DNA of 64,000 nt from an uncultured Erythrobacter sp. (GCA_947488085.1 CANKYI010000001.1:868001-932000); one strand, 5' to 3'; positions 35,276 through 45,024 are shown, counted from the first letter of the stretch. Numbers and translations: made by a program. The notes: a model not told the origin generated them from the letters alone.

Positions 35276-36160
35276 ATGAGTGTGCGCGTGCTCCTTTTGG
35301 TGATCCTTGCCGTTCCAGCGATTGTGTTGGGAGCGGCCTATGCAACTGGAGCAAAAATCCCGGTTCCGGAATGGGGTAGGGATTATGTGCTGCGATTTCT
35401 CCTAAACCCCGAAGATGAACCCTTGGTCTTGCCAGACATTGTGGGACCGGATGATCCTTCGCGGCCGTTGGTTGTGATTGATGCAGGGCATGGGGGACGC
35501 GATCCCGGTTCTGTTGCGCGGCTTGGTTCAGGCGCTGAGGTCTTAGAAAAGGAGCTGGTCCTGCAACTCGCGCTCGCTTTGCGCGATACGTTAGTGGAGG
35601 AGGGCGGCATTCGTGTTGCCTTGACGCGCGAGGACGATGCGATTGTTGTCCTTGCCGACCGCCCGGAAATCGCGCGACAATTGGGCGCAGACCTATTTAT
35701 CTCGATCCACGCGGATTCGGCCGGGGAAAACAGCAGTGTTGCCGGAGCCAGTATCTACACCTTGTCGACAGAGGCATCGTCAGAGGCCGCGGCACGCTTT
35801 GCGGAGCGTGAAAACGCCGCTGATGAGTTGAACGGGATCACCATTGATGGACAAAGCGAGGAAGTCAGCGCGATCCTGGTCGAACTCTCGCAGCAACGCA
35901 CACAGGACGAGGCAACCGAATTTGCTGCTTTGATAGAGCGTGAAGGGGAGGGGCGTATCGCTTTCCACCCACAGGCCCGGCGTTCTGCTGAGCTTGCTGT
36001 GTTGCGCGCGCCCGATGTGCCCGGCGTGTTGTTTGAGAGCGGCTTTGTCACCAACGATGCGGACCGCGCACGTTTGATGACAGAGGAAGGGCGGGGCGAA
36101 TATGCCGCTGTGCTCGCCCGCGCGATACGTGTCTATTTTGCACGGCGGGCAGAGCCTTAG
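35276..36160 (+). CDS. N-acetylmuramoyl-L-alanine amidase
   Basis: A 294-residue zinc amidase (Amidase_3, AmiA/B/C kind) that cuts the bond between MurNAc and L-Ala in the periplasm, mainly for septum splitting. N-terminal hydrophobic segment (about 4-24) serves as signal or anchor. Zinc and catalytic residues: His in VVIDAGHGGRDPG near 70, Glu in LEKELVL near 90, His in ISIHADS near 143 and Glu in LFESGFVTN near 259. It lacks an AMIN domain. No strong ribosome-binding site precedes ATG 35276. The PBP1A gene follows 60 bp downstream, so the two wall enzymes are probably co-regulated. Confidence 0.92.
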   Translation: MSVRVLLLVILAVPAIVLGAAYATGAKIPVPEWGRDYVLRFLLNPEDEPLVLPDIVGPDDPSRPLVVIDAGHGGRDPGSVARLGSGAEVLEKELVLQLALALRDTLVEEGGIRVALTREDDAIVVLADRPEIARQLGADLFISIHADSAGENSSVAGASIYTLSTEASSEAAARFAERENAADELNGITIDGQSEEVSAILVELSQQRTQDEATEFAALIEREGEGRIAFHPQARRSAELAVLRAPDVPGVLFESGFVTNDADRARLMTEEGRGEYAAVLARAIRVYFARRAEP

Positions 36161-36220
36161 ACGCGGCGGCTCCAACCCACGCTAGCAATCGCTGCAAAAT
36201 GACGATAAATCGCTCAAACG

Positions 36221-38737
36221 ATGACAGAAGAATCCACCGCATCCTTTCCCGAATACGCTCGGTTTCGCCTGTCGCGCGACACATCGGGCGCGTTATCATG
36301 GTTCGCTGAAAAGTGGCGTTCGAGCTGGCTTTTCAAGCTGTTTGCGTTCGGGATAATTGCATTTGTCGCGTTTTGGGTGATCTTGTGGTTCTGGCTCGCC
36401 AGTGACCTTCCCGAGGCGGATGGCCTAATCGAATACCAAACCCCGCTGCCCACTGTGGTGCGCGGCAGCGATGGCGAGATCGTTCACTCTTATGCGCGCG
36501 AACGCCGCGTGCAGCTGGAATATCGCGATTTTCCTGAGCAATTGGTCAACGCCTATATTTCAGCCGAGGACAAAACGTTTTTTAGCCATGGCGGCGTTGA
36601 TTTTCCCGGCACGGCTAATGCGGTGTTCGATTATGCGACCAAATATGGCTCTGGTGAGCGCGCAGTTGGCGGGTCGACTATTACTCAACAGCTCGCGAAA
36701 ATTCTGCTGCTCGGCGATGAATATTCGGTCACGCGTAAGCTGAAAGAGATGATCCTTGCCAGCCGCATCGAAGGGGTGTTGAGTAAGGAGGAAATCCTTG
36801 AGCTGTATCTCAACGAGATTCCGCTCGGACGCCGGTCTTTCGGAGTGCAAGCAGCAGCGCGCGCTTACTTTGATAAGGACGTTGGTGACCTTGATCTGCA
36901 TGAATTCGCTTTTCTCGCGATCCTGCCAAAAGCGCCCGAACGTTATGGTCGTTCGGGTCAGGAAGAGGCCGCGATGGAGCGTCGCGATTTTGTCCTCGCC
37001 CAGATGGAGGCAAACGGTTTCATCACCGCAGCAGAGCGCTCGGCTGCGGCTGCCGAGCCTCTTGGCCTTGCTCGTCAACGCACGACGCGCAGCGCGGACG
37101 CTGGCTATTTCCTCGAAGAGGTTCGCCGCCAGTTGATCGCCGATTTTGGTGAGAGCGCCGAAGATGGCGAAAACAGCGTCTATGCGGGCGGGCTGTGGGT
37201 TCGCACTTCGCTCGATATTGAAATGCAGGAAGCCGCGCGCGATGCCTTGCGCACCGGCCTTGAGAAATATCATGGTCGCCGCGGTTGGAGCGGGCCTGTC
37301 GCCAATATCAACTTTGATGATGGCAGCTGGGCTGGCCAACTCGCAAGTTCCAACCTGGGGATCAATTACAAGGATTGGCGCGTCGGCGTGGTGACACAGC
37401 GCAGCGGATCATCAGCGACGATCGGTTTCTCCGATGGTGAAGAGGCTCCGTTATCTGGCCTCCCCAACGCACTGAAAGCGGGCGATGTGATCGTCGTGCG
37501 GCCCAGTGGTAACGGCTTTAACGTTGCGACCATTCCCGATGCGCAAGGCGGTCTGGTTGTTCAGAACGCGCAAACGGGCCGCGTACTGGCGATGCAGGGC
37601 GGGTTCGACCACCGCCTGTCCGACTTTAACCGTGCGACGCAGGCGATGCGTCAGCCGGGATCGACTATTAAGCCGTTTGTCTACGCCACCGGCCTCGACA
37701 ATGGCATGACCCCTTCAACGCAGATCGATAACACGCGTTATTGCTATTATCAGGGCCGCCGGTTGGGCCAGAAGTGCATTCGTGGCGGACGCGCTGGACA
37801 ATTCCCGATGCGATATGGCCTGGAGCAGTCGCAGAACATTATGACCGTCCAGATCGGCATGCAGGCGGGCATGGATAATGTTGTTGAGACCATTCAAGAC
37901 CTCGGCATCTCTGATGATCCCGATCCCTATGCGGCGACATCTTTGGGGGCAGAGGAAAGCACCGTTTTGCGGATGGTTTCGGCCTATTCCGCGCTTGCCA
38001 ATCATGGCAGACTGAACGAACCGAGCGTCATCGACTATGTGCAGGATCGCAATGGCAAAGTGATTTGGCGCGCCGATACGCGTTCATGCAATGGCTGCAA
38101 CATGGCCGAATATGATGGCGAGGCGATGCCACGCTTCGGTATTAAGGGTGAGCAAGCCATGGATGCGCGCACCGCATTCCAGACCATGCACATGTTGGAA
38201 GGTGTGGTGACGCGCGGGACTGCGACAGTTCTGAACGGCCTCGACCTGCCGCTGTTCGGCAAGACGGGCACGACCACGGGGCCAAAGGACGTTTGGTTTA
38301 TTGGCGGCACACAGCGTTTGATTGCGGGCGCCTATATGGGATTTGATACGCCGCGCAATATGGGCGGCTATGCCCAAGGTGGCACGATTGTCGCGCCCAT
38401 TATTCGCGACTTGATTGAGAATTCGCGGGATCGCTGGTCCGATCTTCCACCCGTGGCACCGTCAGGGATTCGCATGATCCGTGTCGACCGGCGTACAGGC
38501 AAACGTGTGCTTGATGGCTGGCCAACGGGCGATGACAGGGCTGACATCATATGGGAGGCGTTCAAGCCTGACACGGAGCCAGATCGTTCCACTCGTCAGG
38601 ACGAAATCGCTGCGAAACGTGATGAAATCCTTGAGCTGATCCGCACTTCGCGCCGCGCTGCTCCGACCAATCAGGGTCAGCAGCAATCGAGCGAGGAGCC
38701 GGATGACTTTGTTGAGGATCAGGGCGGGATCTATTGA
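36221..38737 (+). CDS. mrcA: penicillin-binding protein 1A, bifunctional
   Basis: Class A PBP that polymerises and crosslinks peptidoglycan. The 838-residue protein has one N-terminal membrane segment (about 37-60), a GT51 transglycosylase domain with catalytic Glu in SAEDKTFFSHGG near 115 and GGSTITQQLAKILL near 150, an OB-like linker and a transpeptidase domain with SxxK (Ser482, GSTIKP), SQN near 536 and KTGT near 680. The C-terminal tail (about 780-838) is charged and Gln-rich without a domain. The gene lies between the amidase and a periplasmic peroxiredoxin. Confidence 0.95.
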   Translation: MTEESTASFPEYARFRLSRDTSGALSWFAEKWRSSWLFKLFAFGIIAFVAFWVILWFWLASDLPEADGLIEYQTPLPTVVRGSDGEIVHSYARERRVQLEYRDFPEQLVNAYISAEDKTFFSHGGVDFPGTANAVFDYATKYGSGERAVGGSTITQQLAKILLLGDEYSVTRKLKEMILASRIEGVLSKEEILELYLNEIPLGRRSFGVQAAARAYFDKDVGDLDLHEFAFLAILPKAPERYGRSGQEEAAMERRDFVLAQMEANGFITAAERSAAAAEPLGLARQRTTRSADAGYFLEEVRRQLIADFGESAEDGENSVYAGGLWVRTSLDIEMQEAARDALRTGLEKYHGRRGWSGPVANINFDDGSWAGQLASSNLGINYKDWRVGVVTQRSGSSATIGFSDGEEAPLSGLPNALKAGDVIVVRPSGNGFNVATIPDAQGGLVVQNAQTGRVLAMQGGFDHRLSDFNRATQAMRQPGSTIKPFVYATGLDNGMTPSTQIDNTRYCYYQGRRLGQKCIRGGRAGQFPMRYGLEQSQNIMTVQIGMQAGMDNVVETIQDLGISDDPDPYAATSLGAEESTVLRMVSAYSALANHGRLNEPSVIDYVQDRNGKVIWRADTRSCNGCNMAEYDGEAMPRFGIKGEQAMDARTAFQTMHMLEGVVTRGTATVLNGLDLPLFGKTGTTTGPKDVWFIGGTQRLIAGAYMGFDTPRNMGGYAQGGTIVAPIIRDLIENSRDRWSDLPPVAPSGIRMIRVDRRTGKRVLDGWPTGDDRADIIWEAFKPDTEPDRSTRQDEIAAKRDEILELIRTSRRAAPTNQGQQQSSEEPDDFVEDQGGIY

Positions 38738-38761
38738 TCGGGTCTGTGCGTTAAAACAGGC

Positions 38762-39295
38762 GTGACCCAACTCATCCGCACAATCGCCGTCGCATTGGCA
38801 CTGGCCTTTGGGTTTAGCACCCCGGCCGCTGCACAACTGGAGGTTGGGGCGCAGGCACCGACATTTTCCGCTCAGGCGGCATTGGCCGGGCGCGAGATGG
38901 GCTTCTCATTGCAGCTTGCTCTTAGGCGAGGGCCGGTTGTTTTGTATTTCTACCCAAAGGCTTTCACTCAAGGTTGCACGCTTGAGGCAAACGCTTTTGC
39001 AGAAGCAATGCCTGACTTCCGCGCTGCCGGGGCCAGCGTCATTGGTATGTCGAATGATGATATCGCGACCCTTCGGCGGTTCAGCCGTGAGGAATGCCGC
39101 GATGCTTTCCCCGTTGCCGTTGCGAGCTCCCGCTTGATCAATGCCTATGATGTGTCGATGGGTGTGACGGGTATGTCGAACCGTACATCCTATGTGATTG
39201 CACCCGATGGTCGGATCGCCTTTGTCCATTCGAATAGCGATTATCGTGGTCATGTTCGCCGCACTCTTGCTGCGGTGCGCGCCCTCTCAGACTGA
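38762..39295 (+). CDS. periplasmic peroxiredoxin (AhpC/TSA, Bcp-like)
   Basis: A 177-residue thiol peroxidase with a Sec signal peptide (cleavage after PAAA, about residue 24), which puts it in the periplasm; most Bcp proteins are cytosolic. The peroxidatic Cys is in FYPKAFTQGCTLEA near residue 78, a Pro-replaced version of PxxxTxxCT. A second Cys in REECRDAFP near 116 might resolve the disulfide. GTG 38762 is the start that gives the signal peptide. It follows PBP1A by 24 bp; a role in protecting envelope proteins from peroxide is likely. Confidence 0.88.
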   Translation: MTQLIRTIAVALALAFGFSTPAAAQLEVGAQAPTFSAQAALAGREMGFSLQLALRRGPVVLYFYPKAFTQGCTLEANAFAEAMPDFRAAGASVIGMSNDDIATLRRFSREECRDAFPVAVASSRLINAYDVSMGVTGMSNRTSYVIAPDGRIAFVHSNSDYRGHVRRTLAAVRALSD

Positions 39296-39390
39296 TAGCG
39301 CCAACTGATTGGCCCAACGCACCGCTGTCGCTTTACAATCGCCGCCTTACCGCTAAGCGGGTTGGCCATATTGTATTGAAGGATTTGAGT

Positions 39391-40518
39391 ATGCGGGCCG
39401 AAGGCCAGGCACATATCGACCGGATCGAAGCGGCGCTTGATCTGGTGCGACAATCGCTTGATTGGGATCGCGCATTGCGGCGCCTTGATGAGCTGAATGC
39501 GCGCGTTCAGGACCCAACTTTGTGGGATAATCCCAAAGAGGCGCAAGCGGTCAGCCGCGAGCAGAAACTGCTCGAAAATGCGGTCAATACGGTGAACGAG
39601 ATCTCCGCCGAAATGGGCGACGCGATGGAATTTATCGAAATGGGCGAAGCAGAAGGCGAAGAGGACATCGTCAATGATGGCCTCAAAAGTCTTGCCAAGC
39701 TCGCAGACCGCGCAGATGCGGATAAAGTGCAGGCACTGTTGTCGGGAGAGGCGGATGCCAACGACACCTATCTCGAAATCCACGCAGGCGCTGGCGGCAC
39801 TGAATCTCAGGATTGGGCAGAAATGCTATTCCGCATGTATGGCCGCTGGGCCGAACGGCGCGGGTTCAAAGTCGAAACGGTTGAATATCAGTCTGGCGAT
39901 CAGGCCGGTATCAAGACAGCGACTCTGCATATCAAGGGCGAGAACGCATACGGCTATGCCAAGACAGAGAGCGGCGTCCATCGCCTCGTCCGCATCAGCC
40001 CCTATGACAGCGCAGCCAAGCGTCACACGAGCTTTTCCAGTGTGTGGGTCTATCCGGTGATCGACGATGATATTGAGATTGAGATCGACCCGAGCGACCT
40101 AAAGATCGACACCTATCGCGCATCGGGCGCGGGCGGTCAGCACGTTAACACCACCGATTCAGCGGTGCGTATCACTCACCAACCAACCGGCATCGTTGTG
40201 GCCAGCCAAAACGACCGCAGTCAGCATAAGAACCGGGCAACCGCGATGAATATGCTGAAGGCACGCCTGTTTGAACGCGAAATGGCGGAACGCGAAGCGG
40301 CGGCGAGCGGGGAATATCAGGAAAAGAGCGAGATTGGCTGGGGTCACCAGATCCGTTCTTATGTCCTGCAACCGTATCAGATGGTCAAAGACTTGCGCAC
40401 AGGCTTCACCTCCAGCTCACCCGACAAGGTGCTTGATGGAGAGATTGACGGCTATATCTCAGCCGCACTTGCTCAGCGGGTTACCGGTGAGACGGTCGAT
40501 GTTGAAGATGTCGAGTAA
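39391..40518 (+). CDS. prfB: peptide chain release factor 2
   Basis: RF2 ends translation at UGA and UAA. The 375-residue protein has the codon-reading tripeptide as Ser-Pro-Tyr (203-205, RISPYDSAAKRHTS) in place of Ser-Pro-Phe, and the peptidyl-tRNA hydrolysing GGQ at 248-250 (SGAGGQHVN). The reading frame is continuous from the start, so the programmed +1 frameshift at an early UGA used by many bacteria is absent. ATG 39391 matches alphaproteobacterial N-termini (MRAEGQ-HIDRIEAAL); TTG 39376 in the same frame is less likely. Confidence 0.96.
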   Translation: MRAEGQAHIDRIEAALDLVRQSLDWDRALRRLDELNARVQDPTLWDNPKEAQAVSREQKLLENAVNTVNEISAEMGDAMEFIEMGEAEGEEDIVNDGLKSLAKLADRADADKVQALLSGEADANDTYLEIHAGAGGTESQDWAEMLFRMYGRWAERRGFKVETVEYQSGDQAGIKTATLHIKGENAYGYAKTESGVHRLVRISPYDSAAKRHTSFSSVWVYPVIDDDIEIEIDPSDLKIDTYRASGAGGQHVNTTDSAVRITHQPTGIVVASQNDRSQHKNRATAMNMLKARLFEREMAEREAAASGEYQEKSEIGWGHQIRSYVLQPYQMVKDLRTGFTSSSPDKVLDGEIDGYISAALAQRVTGETVDVEDVE

Positions 40519-40533
40519 CGCGCTTCTCACCCA

Positions 40534-41130
40534 TCAATAGGGCGGGGCTGGTGTGAAATACGCGACGGGAACGATTTGAACCGAGTGTGACGCGGTCAGG
40601 AAATCGACGGCCTCTCTTGCTGCGGAAAAGAGCGCTTCTCGCGAAGTAAAGTCGCAAAAGCTCGATTGGGTGCCTGTATTTTCAGTTAAAACCACCATCC
40701 CCTCGCGTGTCTCGGTGCCCATGCAACTGGGGTTGTGCCACCTGAATGCTCCTTCCTCATCGTGCGAAACAAGATAGTAAAATGGCTCTGGCTCACCGCT
40801 CGCTTTGAAGGCCAATGCGAGATACCATCCAGTCGGTGCATCGGGAATTTCGACCAAAGCAAGCCAATCTGTTTCCGTTGTTTCGACTGGAGGCTGATTG
40901 GGGTTGCCCGCTTCGATCAATGAAGTGACTGTCCATCGAATGCGATTATCGGGGGCACGATTGAATTCGTGCGTGACCACTCCGTCTTGGCTCATCGTGC
41001 CCATCTTATCGATATACCTGCCGCTCACTTCCAATTCGGCATAATCGTCCGGCGTGAAAAGCTGTTCTTGCGACATCCAGCATCCCGAAACAGCAAACGC
41101 CAATAGGGTGATGAATAGGGAGCGGATCAT
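40534..41130 (-). CDS. putative lipoprotein, unknown function
   Basis: A 198-residue protein with a signal peptide and lipobox VSGC (Cys at about residue 17), thus a lipoprotein. The mature part has two Cys pairs candidates (PSCMGT, SFCDFT) and no domain I know; ETDWLALVEIPDAPTGWYLAL and FYYLVSHDEEGAFRWH look like beta-strands. ATG 41130 begins the signal peptide; the longer frame upstream is not needed. It ends 15 bp from prfB (convergent) and is divergent from the beta-propeller gene across 152 bp. Confidence 0.72.
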   Translation of the reverse strand: MIRSLFITLLAFAVSGCWMSQEQLFTPDDYAELEVSGRYIDKMGTMSQDGVVTHEFNRAPDNRIRWTVTSLIEAGNPNQPPVETTETDWLALVEIPDAPTGWYLALAFKASGEPEPFYYLVSHDEEGAFRWHNPSCMGTETREGMVVLTENTGTQSSFCDFTSREALFSAAREAVDFLTASHSVQIVPVAYFTPAPPY

Positions 41131-41231
41131 GGCGTTTTCTCTCTGATGCGAACACGAACTATCGCGCCTTTCTACCGCTTGCACAAGTCTCAAACGCTGA
41201 AGTATCGATATCAGTTGCCAGACGAAACGTG

Positions 41232-41259
41232 TTGTAATTGCTGCAAATTAGCATATTTT
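41232..41259 (+). promoter_or_regulatory. possible sigma-70 type promoter of the beta-propeller gene
   Basis: TTGTAA (41232-41237) and TATTTT (41254-41259), 16 bp apart, lie in an AT-rich stretch 23 bp before ATG 41283; AAGGGGAG follows as a strong ribosome-binding site. Only a partial match to consensus. Confidence 0.25.
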
Positions 41260-41282
41260 CCCTAACGTAAGGGGAGCGACTT

Positions 41283-43532
41283 ATGGTGAAAGCAGGTTTC
41301 GTCGGCATCAGTGCAACATTGTTTGCAACAGCGTTTTTGGGGGTCTCAGCGTCGGCCAAGGATAAACTGGCAAATCCCGTTCCGGCCGAAGTGCAAATCC
41401 TCTTACCCGATGAAATCGAAACCCGCGAACCTGGGCCTTTGCCGCAGATCGATCCTGAGCTCGCTAACCCAGTGAGTGAGCGCCAGCCAGCCTATCAAAA
41501 CTCACGCTATCGCAGGTTGGCCACACCCCAATTTGAAACCTTTGAAAGCGAACTGGAATTTCGCCGCTTCATGCGCTCTGTCGAAAGGCTGCGGAGGTCA
41601 GAACGTCGCCGCGGGTTGAGCAATGTTGATAGCAATGAGATCGTCGTCGCACTGACACAAGATATGGAACCGGAATGCGCGGTGCCGGAAGATTGTCCGG
41701 GGCCTGACGAAGAACAAATGATCACAGTGACTGGATCGCGCATAGTTCAATCAATGCAGTCGACCCCCGTTGCCGTCACAGCGGTCGATGGCTCAAACAT
41801 CACCAACACCCAAGTCGCCAGCGTCGATGAAGGCGATATTGTCAAGCTGATCGGTGACTATCTGCTGGTGCTGCAAGATGGCCGTATCTTTGCGGTGCAT
41901 TATCCGACCATGACCCTCACAGATCGCCAAGATGTCTATCGCAAGGATGAAGATGGCGATCCAATCGGTGCAGATTGGTACGATGAAATGCTGGTTCAGG
42001 GGGATCAGATTATCGTCACCGCTTATTCTTACGAGGACGATGCGAGCGAAATTACTGTTCTGCGCCTTGATCAGGAAACAGGGAAAGTTGAACCACGTGG
42101 AGTGTTCCTGATTTCGTCTGACGATTATTACGACGTTGATAATTATGCGACGCGGATCGTTGGCGACAAATTGATCATTCACACTCCTTATGAGGCGGAT
42201 GACCTTGTTAGCCGGCGCAATCGACCGGTGATCCGGCGTTGGACCAATGCGGATGATTTCTACGACGACGAAGACGCTGGACGCCAGGTTCTGCGTGCGC
42301 AAAACATTTATCGCCCCGTTTTCGGCGTTAGCGAACCGTGGATTCACTCCATATCGGTTTGCCCGCTAAGCAACGTGATCGACCGTGGGTTGCGATGCGA
42401 GACGACCGGTTTCCTCGGCACAGAAGTGGCTGAGATGTATGTCGCAGGCGACGCAATCTATCTGTGGCATTCCGCGCTTGGCGCAGATGAGCAAGGCTGG
42501 AACGAATGCGAGATTGGTACTCCGTCACCTGACTTTGGCGAAGTGCCCCCGGCTGCGATCTATCGGCTTCCGATCGGAAGTGGTGAAGTTGAAGTGCTCG
42601 GCGCTCGCGGTTTGCCAGTCGATCAGTTCAGTATGGATGCGCAGGGAAATCGTTTCCGCGCACTTTCGAATTTCTACCGCCATGCATGTTCCGATGATGA
42701 TTTGCCTAAGAGTTTTGCCTTGCTGAATGCATCGCAGGGGCAGTTCCGGGATCGTTACATCCCACTTCGTGAGCGGCAGTTTGCAAGCCTCCCTTCTTTG
42801 GATGCATCGTCGGTGGAAAATCGCTTTGTCGGCGATTGGGTGGTCTATGGCGGACGCGATCGGTATTCGCGCCGTCCGCCGCGCAATGAGGAGGCAAGCA
42901 AAAGAGCGCTCGGCAATGTGGTCCATGCAGTGCCCATTGACGATCCTGAGAATGCTCAAGCGGTTGCAATCGGTCACACACTGGTACGATTGGAGCGGAT
43001 GGGTGATGCGGCCTTCATCGCCAATGGCTATGTCGATGGCAGCGGCTTGCGGGTCAGTTATGTTGGGTTGGGCGATGAAGACACCACAACCGGTGTGCGC
43101 AGTTCGGCATTTCTCCCCGGACGCTATGAAAGCGAAAGCCGCAGCCATTCTTTCAATGCGACCTACGACTTAGCCGGAGACGGGACATTGGGCGTTCCGA
43201 CCGTTCATCGGGCAGAGCGTGCCAATGGCTATTGGTGGTATTCGGATGTGTCGGACCTGTCCTTCATCAACTTTACAGGGGCGGGCATTCTTGCAGATGC
43301 AGGCGTTATTGCCGCCACACCTGAGAATCAGGTTGAAACCGGTGCAGGCTATGATTGCGAGATTTCGTGCATCGATTGGTACGGCAATGCACGCCCGATA
43401 TTTCTGGGTGGGCGGGTGTATGGCCTGATGGCAACGGAACTGGTCGAAGCGGATATGGTGGACGGCCAAGTCACTGAACGCCGCCGGGTTGACCTGACCG
43501 CGCCGTTGCCCGGGACCAAAGCTGCAAAATAG
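41283..43532 (+). CDS. secreted beta-propeller domain protein
   Basis: A 749-residue exported protein with signal peptide (cleavage after SASA, about residue 25). The TNTQVASVDEGDIVKLIGDYLLVL segment near 180 is the start of the C-terminal beta-propeller family PF09826; repeated W- and G-rich strands fill the rest. Just before it lies ITVTGSRIVQSMQSTPVAV, which looks like the plug start of TonB-dependent receptors. Several Cys pairs in the propeller (CPLSNV-LRCE, CEISCIDW) suggest disulfides. Function unknown; periplasmic or surface binding is likely. A secreted methyltransferase-like lipoprotein gene follows 56 bp downstream. Confidence 0.85.
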   Translation: MVKAGFVGISATLFATAFLGVSASAKDKLANPVPAEVQILLPDEIETREPGPLPQIDPELANPVSERQPAYQNSRYRRLATPQFETFESELEFRRFMRSVERLRRSERRRGLSNVDSNEIVVALTQDMEPECAVPEDCPGPDEEQMITVTGSRIVQSMQSTPVAVTAVDGSNITNTQVASVDEGDIVKLIGDYLLVLQDGRIFAVHYPTMTLTDRQDVYRKDEDGDPIGADWYDEMLVQGDQIIVTAYSYEDDASEITVLRLDQETGKVEPRGVFLISSDDYYDVDNYATRIVGDKLIIHTPYEADDLVSRRNRPVIRRWTNADDFYDDEDAGRQVLRAQNIYRPVFGVSEPWIHSISVCPLSNVIDRGLRCETTGFLGTEVAEMYVAGDAIYLWHSALGADEQGWNECEIGTPSPDFGEVPPAAIYRLPIGSGEVEVLGARGLPVDQFSMDAQGNRFRALSNFYRHACSDDDLPKSFALLNASQGQFRDRYIPLRERQFASLPSLDASSVENRFVGDWVVYGGRDRYSRRPPRNEEASKRALGNVVHAVPIDDPENAQAVAIGHTLVRLERMGDAAFIANGYVDGSGLRVSYVGLGDEDTTTGVRSSAFLPGRYESESRSHSFNATYDLAGDGTLGVPTVHRAERANGYWWYSDVSDLSFINFTGAGILADAGVIAATPENQVETGAGYDCEISCIDWYGNARPIFLGGRVYGLMATELVEADMVDGQVTERRRVDLTAPLPGTKAAK

Positions 43533-43588
43533 ACGAGTAAAATCCCCTTTTGCCACAGGCTCTGCTTGGCGCTAGAGCGCGGGGCAAC

Positions 43589-44311
43589 ATGGTTTTTCGC
43601 AGCACTCTCACACTGGCCGCGGTCGCTCTGATTTTGAGCGGATGCGACATGTTCACTCCGTCAGCCGATCGGCCGGCAAGCGCATTGGATTTCCCCGAAC
43701 CTGATCGCCCGGTTTCCGAAGTGGTTTCAAACGAGTTCTCAACAGAGAATGCGCGCGATGAACGCGGTGAAGCGGTTGCGGTGATGGACCTTGCCAATAT
43801 CACGCCTGGAATGACAGTCGCGGATATTGGCGCAGGCGAGGGATATTACACAGTCCGCCTAGCCGAGCGTGTCGGCAGCGACGGCCGTGTTCTGGCACAA
43901 GATATCTCGCGCGATGCGCTGCAACGGCTTGGCCAGCGGGTTGAGCGGGAGCGGCTTGAAAACATCTCAATTAAACTTGGCGAGGAAGACAATCCGCAGC
44001 TGCCCGTGGACAGTTTCGACCGCATTTTTCTGGTTCATATGTATCACGAGGTGACGGAGCCTTACGCGTTTCTGTGGCGGATGTGGCCAGCGCTTGCCGA
44101 AGGAGGCCAGATCATCGTTGTTGATGTTGATCGCCCCACCAACCAGCATGGTATCGCCCCGTCTTTGCTGTTCTGCGAATTCAACGCAGTTGGCTACAAT
44201 CTTGTCGAATTTGTCGAACGACCAGACCTCAAAAGCTATTTCGCGCGGTTTGAGCGGGCCGAAACTCGGCCACAACCCGGCGCCATCACGGCATGCAGCA
44301 ATGCCAAGTAA
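43589..44311 (+). CDS. methyltransferase-fold lipoprotein
   Basis: A 240-residue protein with a signal peptide and lipobox LSGC (Cys19) followed by a class I SAM-methyltransferase domain: ENARDERGEAVAVMDLA lead, motif I TVADIGAGEGYYTVRLAE near 83, VLAQDI near 108 and IFLVHMYHEVTEPYAFL near 148. Its position outside the inner membrane is odd, because SAM is not known in the periplasm; it may act before export, bind something else, or be mis-predicted. ATG 43589 starts the signal peptide; a non-exported start downstream is possible. Confidence 0.82.
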   Translation: MVFRSTLTLAAVALILSGCDMFTPSADRPASALDFPEPDRPVSEVVSNEFSTENARDERGEAVAVMDLANITPGMTVADIGAGEGYYTVRLAERVGSDGRVLAQDISRDALQRLGQRVERERLENISIKLGEEDNPQLPVDSFDRIFLVHMYHEVTEPYAFLWRMWPALAEGGQIIVVDVDRPTNQHGIAPSLLFCEFNAVGYNLVEFVERPDLKSYFARFERAETRPQPGAITACSNAK

Positions 44312-44389
44312 AACCACGTAAGAACCGGGCAAATCTGCTTGGCTTTGCGGCACTCCCCGTTGCTTAGCGCCGCGCTGCTCCCTATGTGA

Positions 44390-44419
44390 CCCCCAGATGA
44401 ACGCGTATCGCTGTGGGGG
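44390..44419 (+). other. inverted repeat in the fabA leader
   Basis: CCCCCA (44390-44395) and TGGGGG (44414-44419) can pair around an 18-base loop, 51 bp before the fabA start. It could be an operator or leader hairpin. The rest of the 159-bp gap shows no ORF. Confidence 0.3.
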
Positions 44420-44470
44420 CAGGTCGGCGCGTTGGCCAGAAATGCTATGAGGCAGGGAGTACCGCCGGGG

Positions 44471-44980
44471 ATGACAGATTTTCCAACCAGCTTTGACCGT
44501 GATGAGCTGTTAAAGTGCGCACGGGGCGAATTGTTTGGCCCTGGTAACGCGCAATTGCCAGAACCGCCAATGCTGATGATGGACCGGATCACTGATATCT
44601 CCGGTGATGGCGGCAGCCACGAAAAAGGCCACGTCGTGGCGGAGTTTGATATCAAGCCTGATGCCTGGTTCTTCGATTGCCATTTCCCGGGTAACCCGAT
44701 CATGCCTGGCTGTCTTGGACTAGACGGATTGTGGCAGCTTACCGGTTTCAACCTTGGCTGGCGGGGCTGGAAAGGCCGCGGTTATGCTTTGGGTGTTGGC
44801 GAAGTTAAGCTGACTGGCATGGTTCGACCCGATCGCAAAATGCTCACCTATTATGTCGACTTTACCAAAGCGGTTCAGACCCGGCGCTTGACCATGGGCG
44901 TCGCCAATGGCCGGGTAGAGGCCGATGGCGAGGTGATCTATCAGGTCAAAGATATGAAAGTCGCTTTGTCAGAGGCGTAA
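44471..44980 (+). CDS. fabA: 3-hydroxydecanoyl-ACP dehydratase/isomerase
   Basis: FabA dehydrates 3-hydroxyacyl-ACP and isomerises trans-2- to cis-3-decenoyl-ACP, the branch point to unsaturated fatty acids. The 169-residue hotdog protein has the catalytic His71 ([14 protein letters not shown]) and Asp85 ([10 protein letters not shown]). ATG 44471 matches the family length; the frame upstream is open for 13 codons. First gene of a fabA-fabB-fabI operon, 44 bp before fabB. Confidence 0.96.
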   Translation: MTDFPTSFDRDELLKCARGELFGPGNAQLPEPPMLMMDRITDISGDGGSHEKGHVVAEFDIKPDAWFFDCHFPGNPIMPGCLGLDGLWQLTGFNLGWRGWKGRGYALGVGEVKLTGMVRPDRKMLTYYVDFTKAVQTRRLTMGVANGRVEADGEVIYQVKDMKVALSEA

Positions 44981-45024
44981 GCTGGGCAAATACGAAAATG
45001 AGCCAGAGAGCTTAGGGGAATTAC

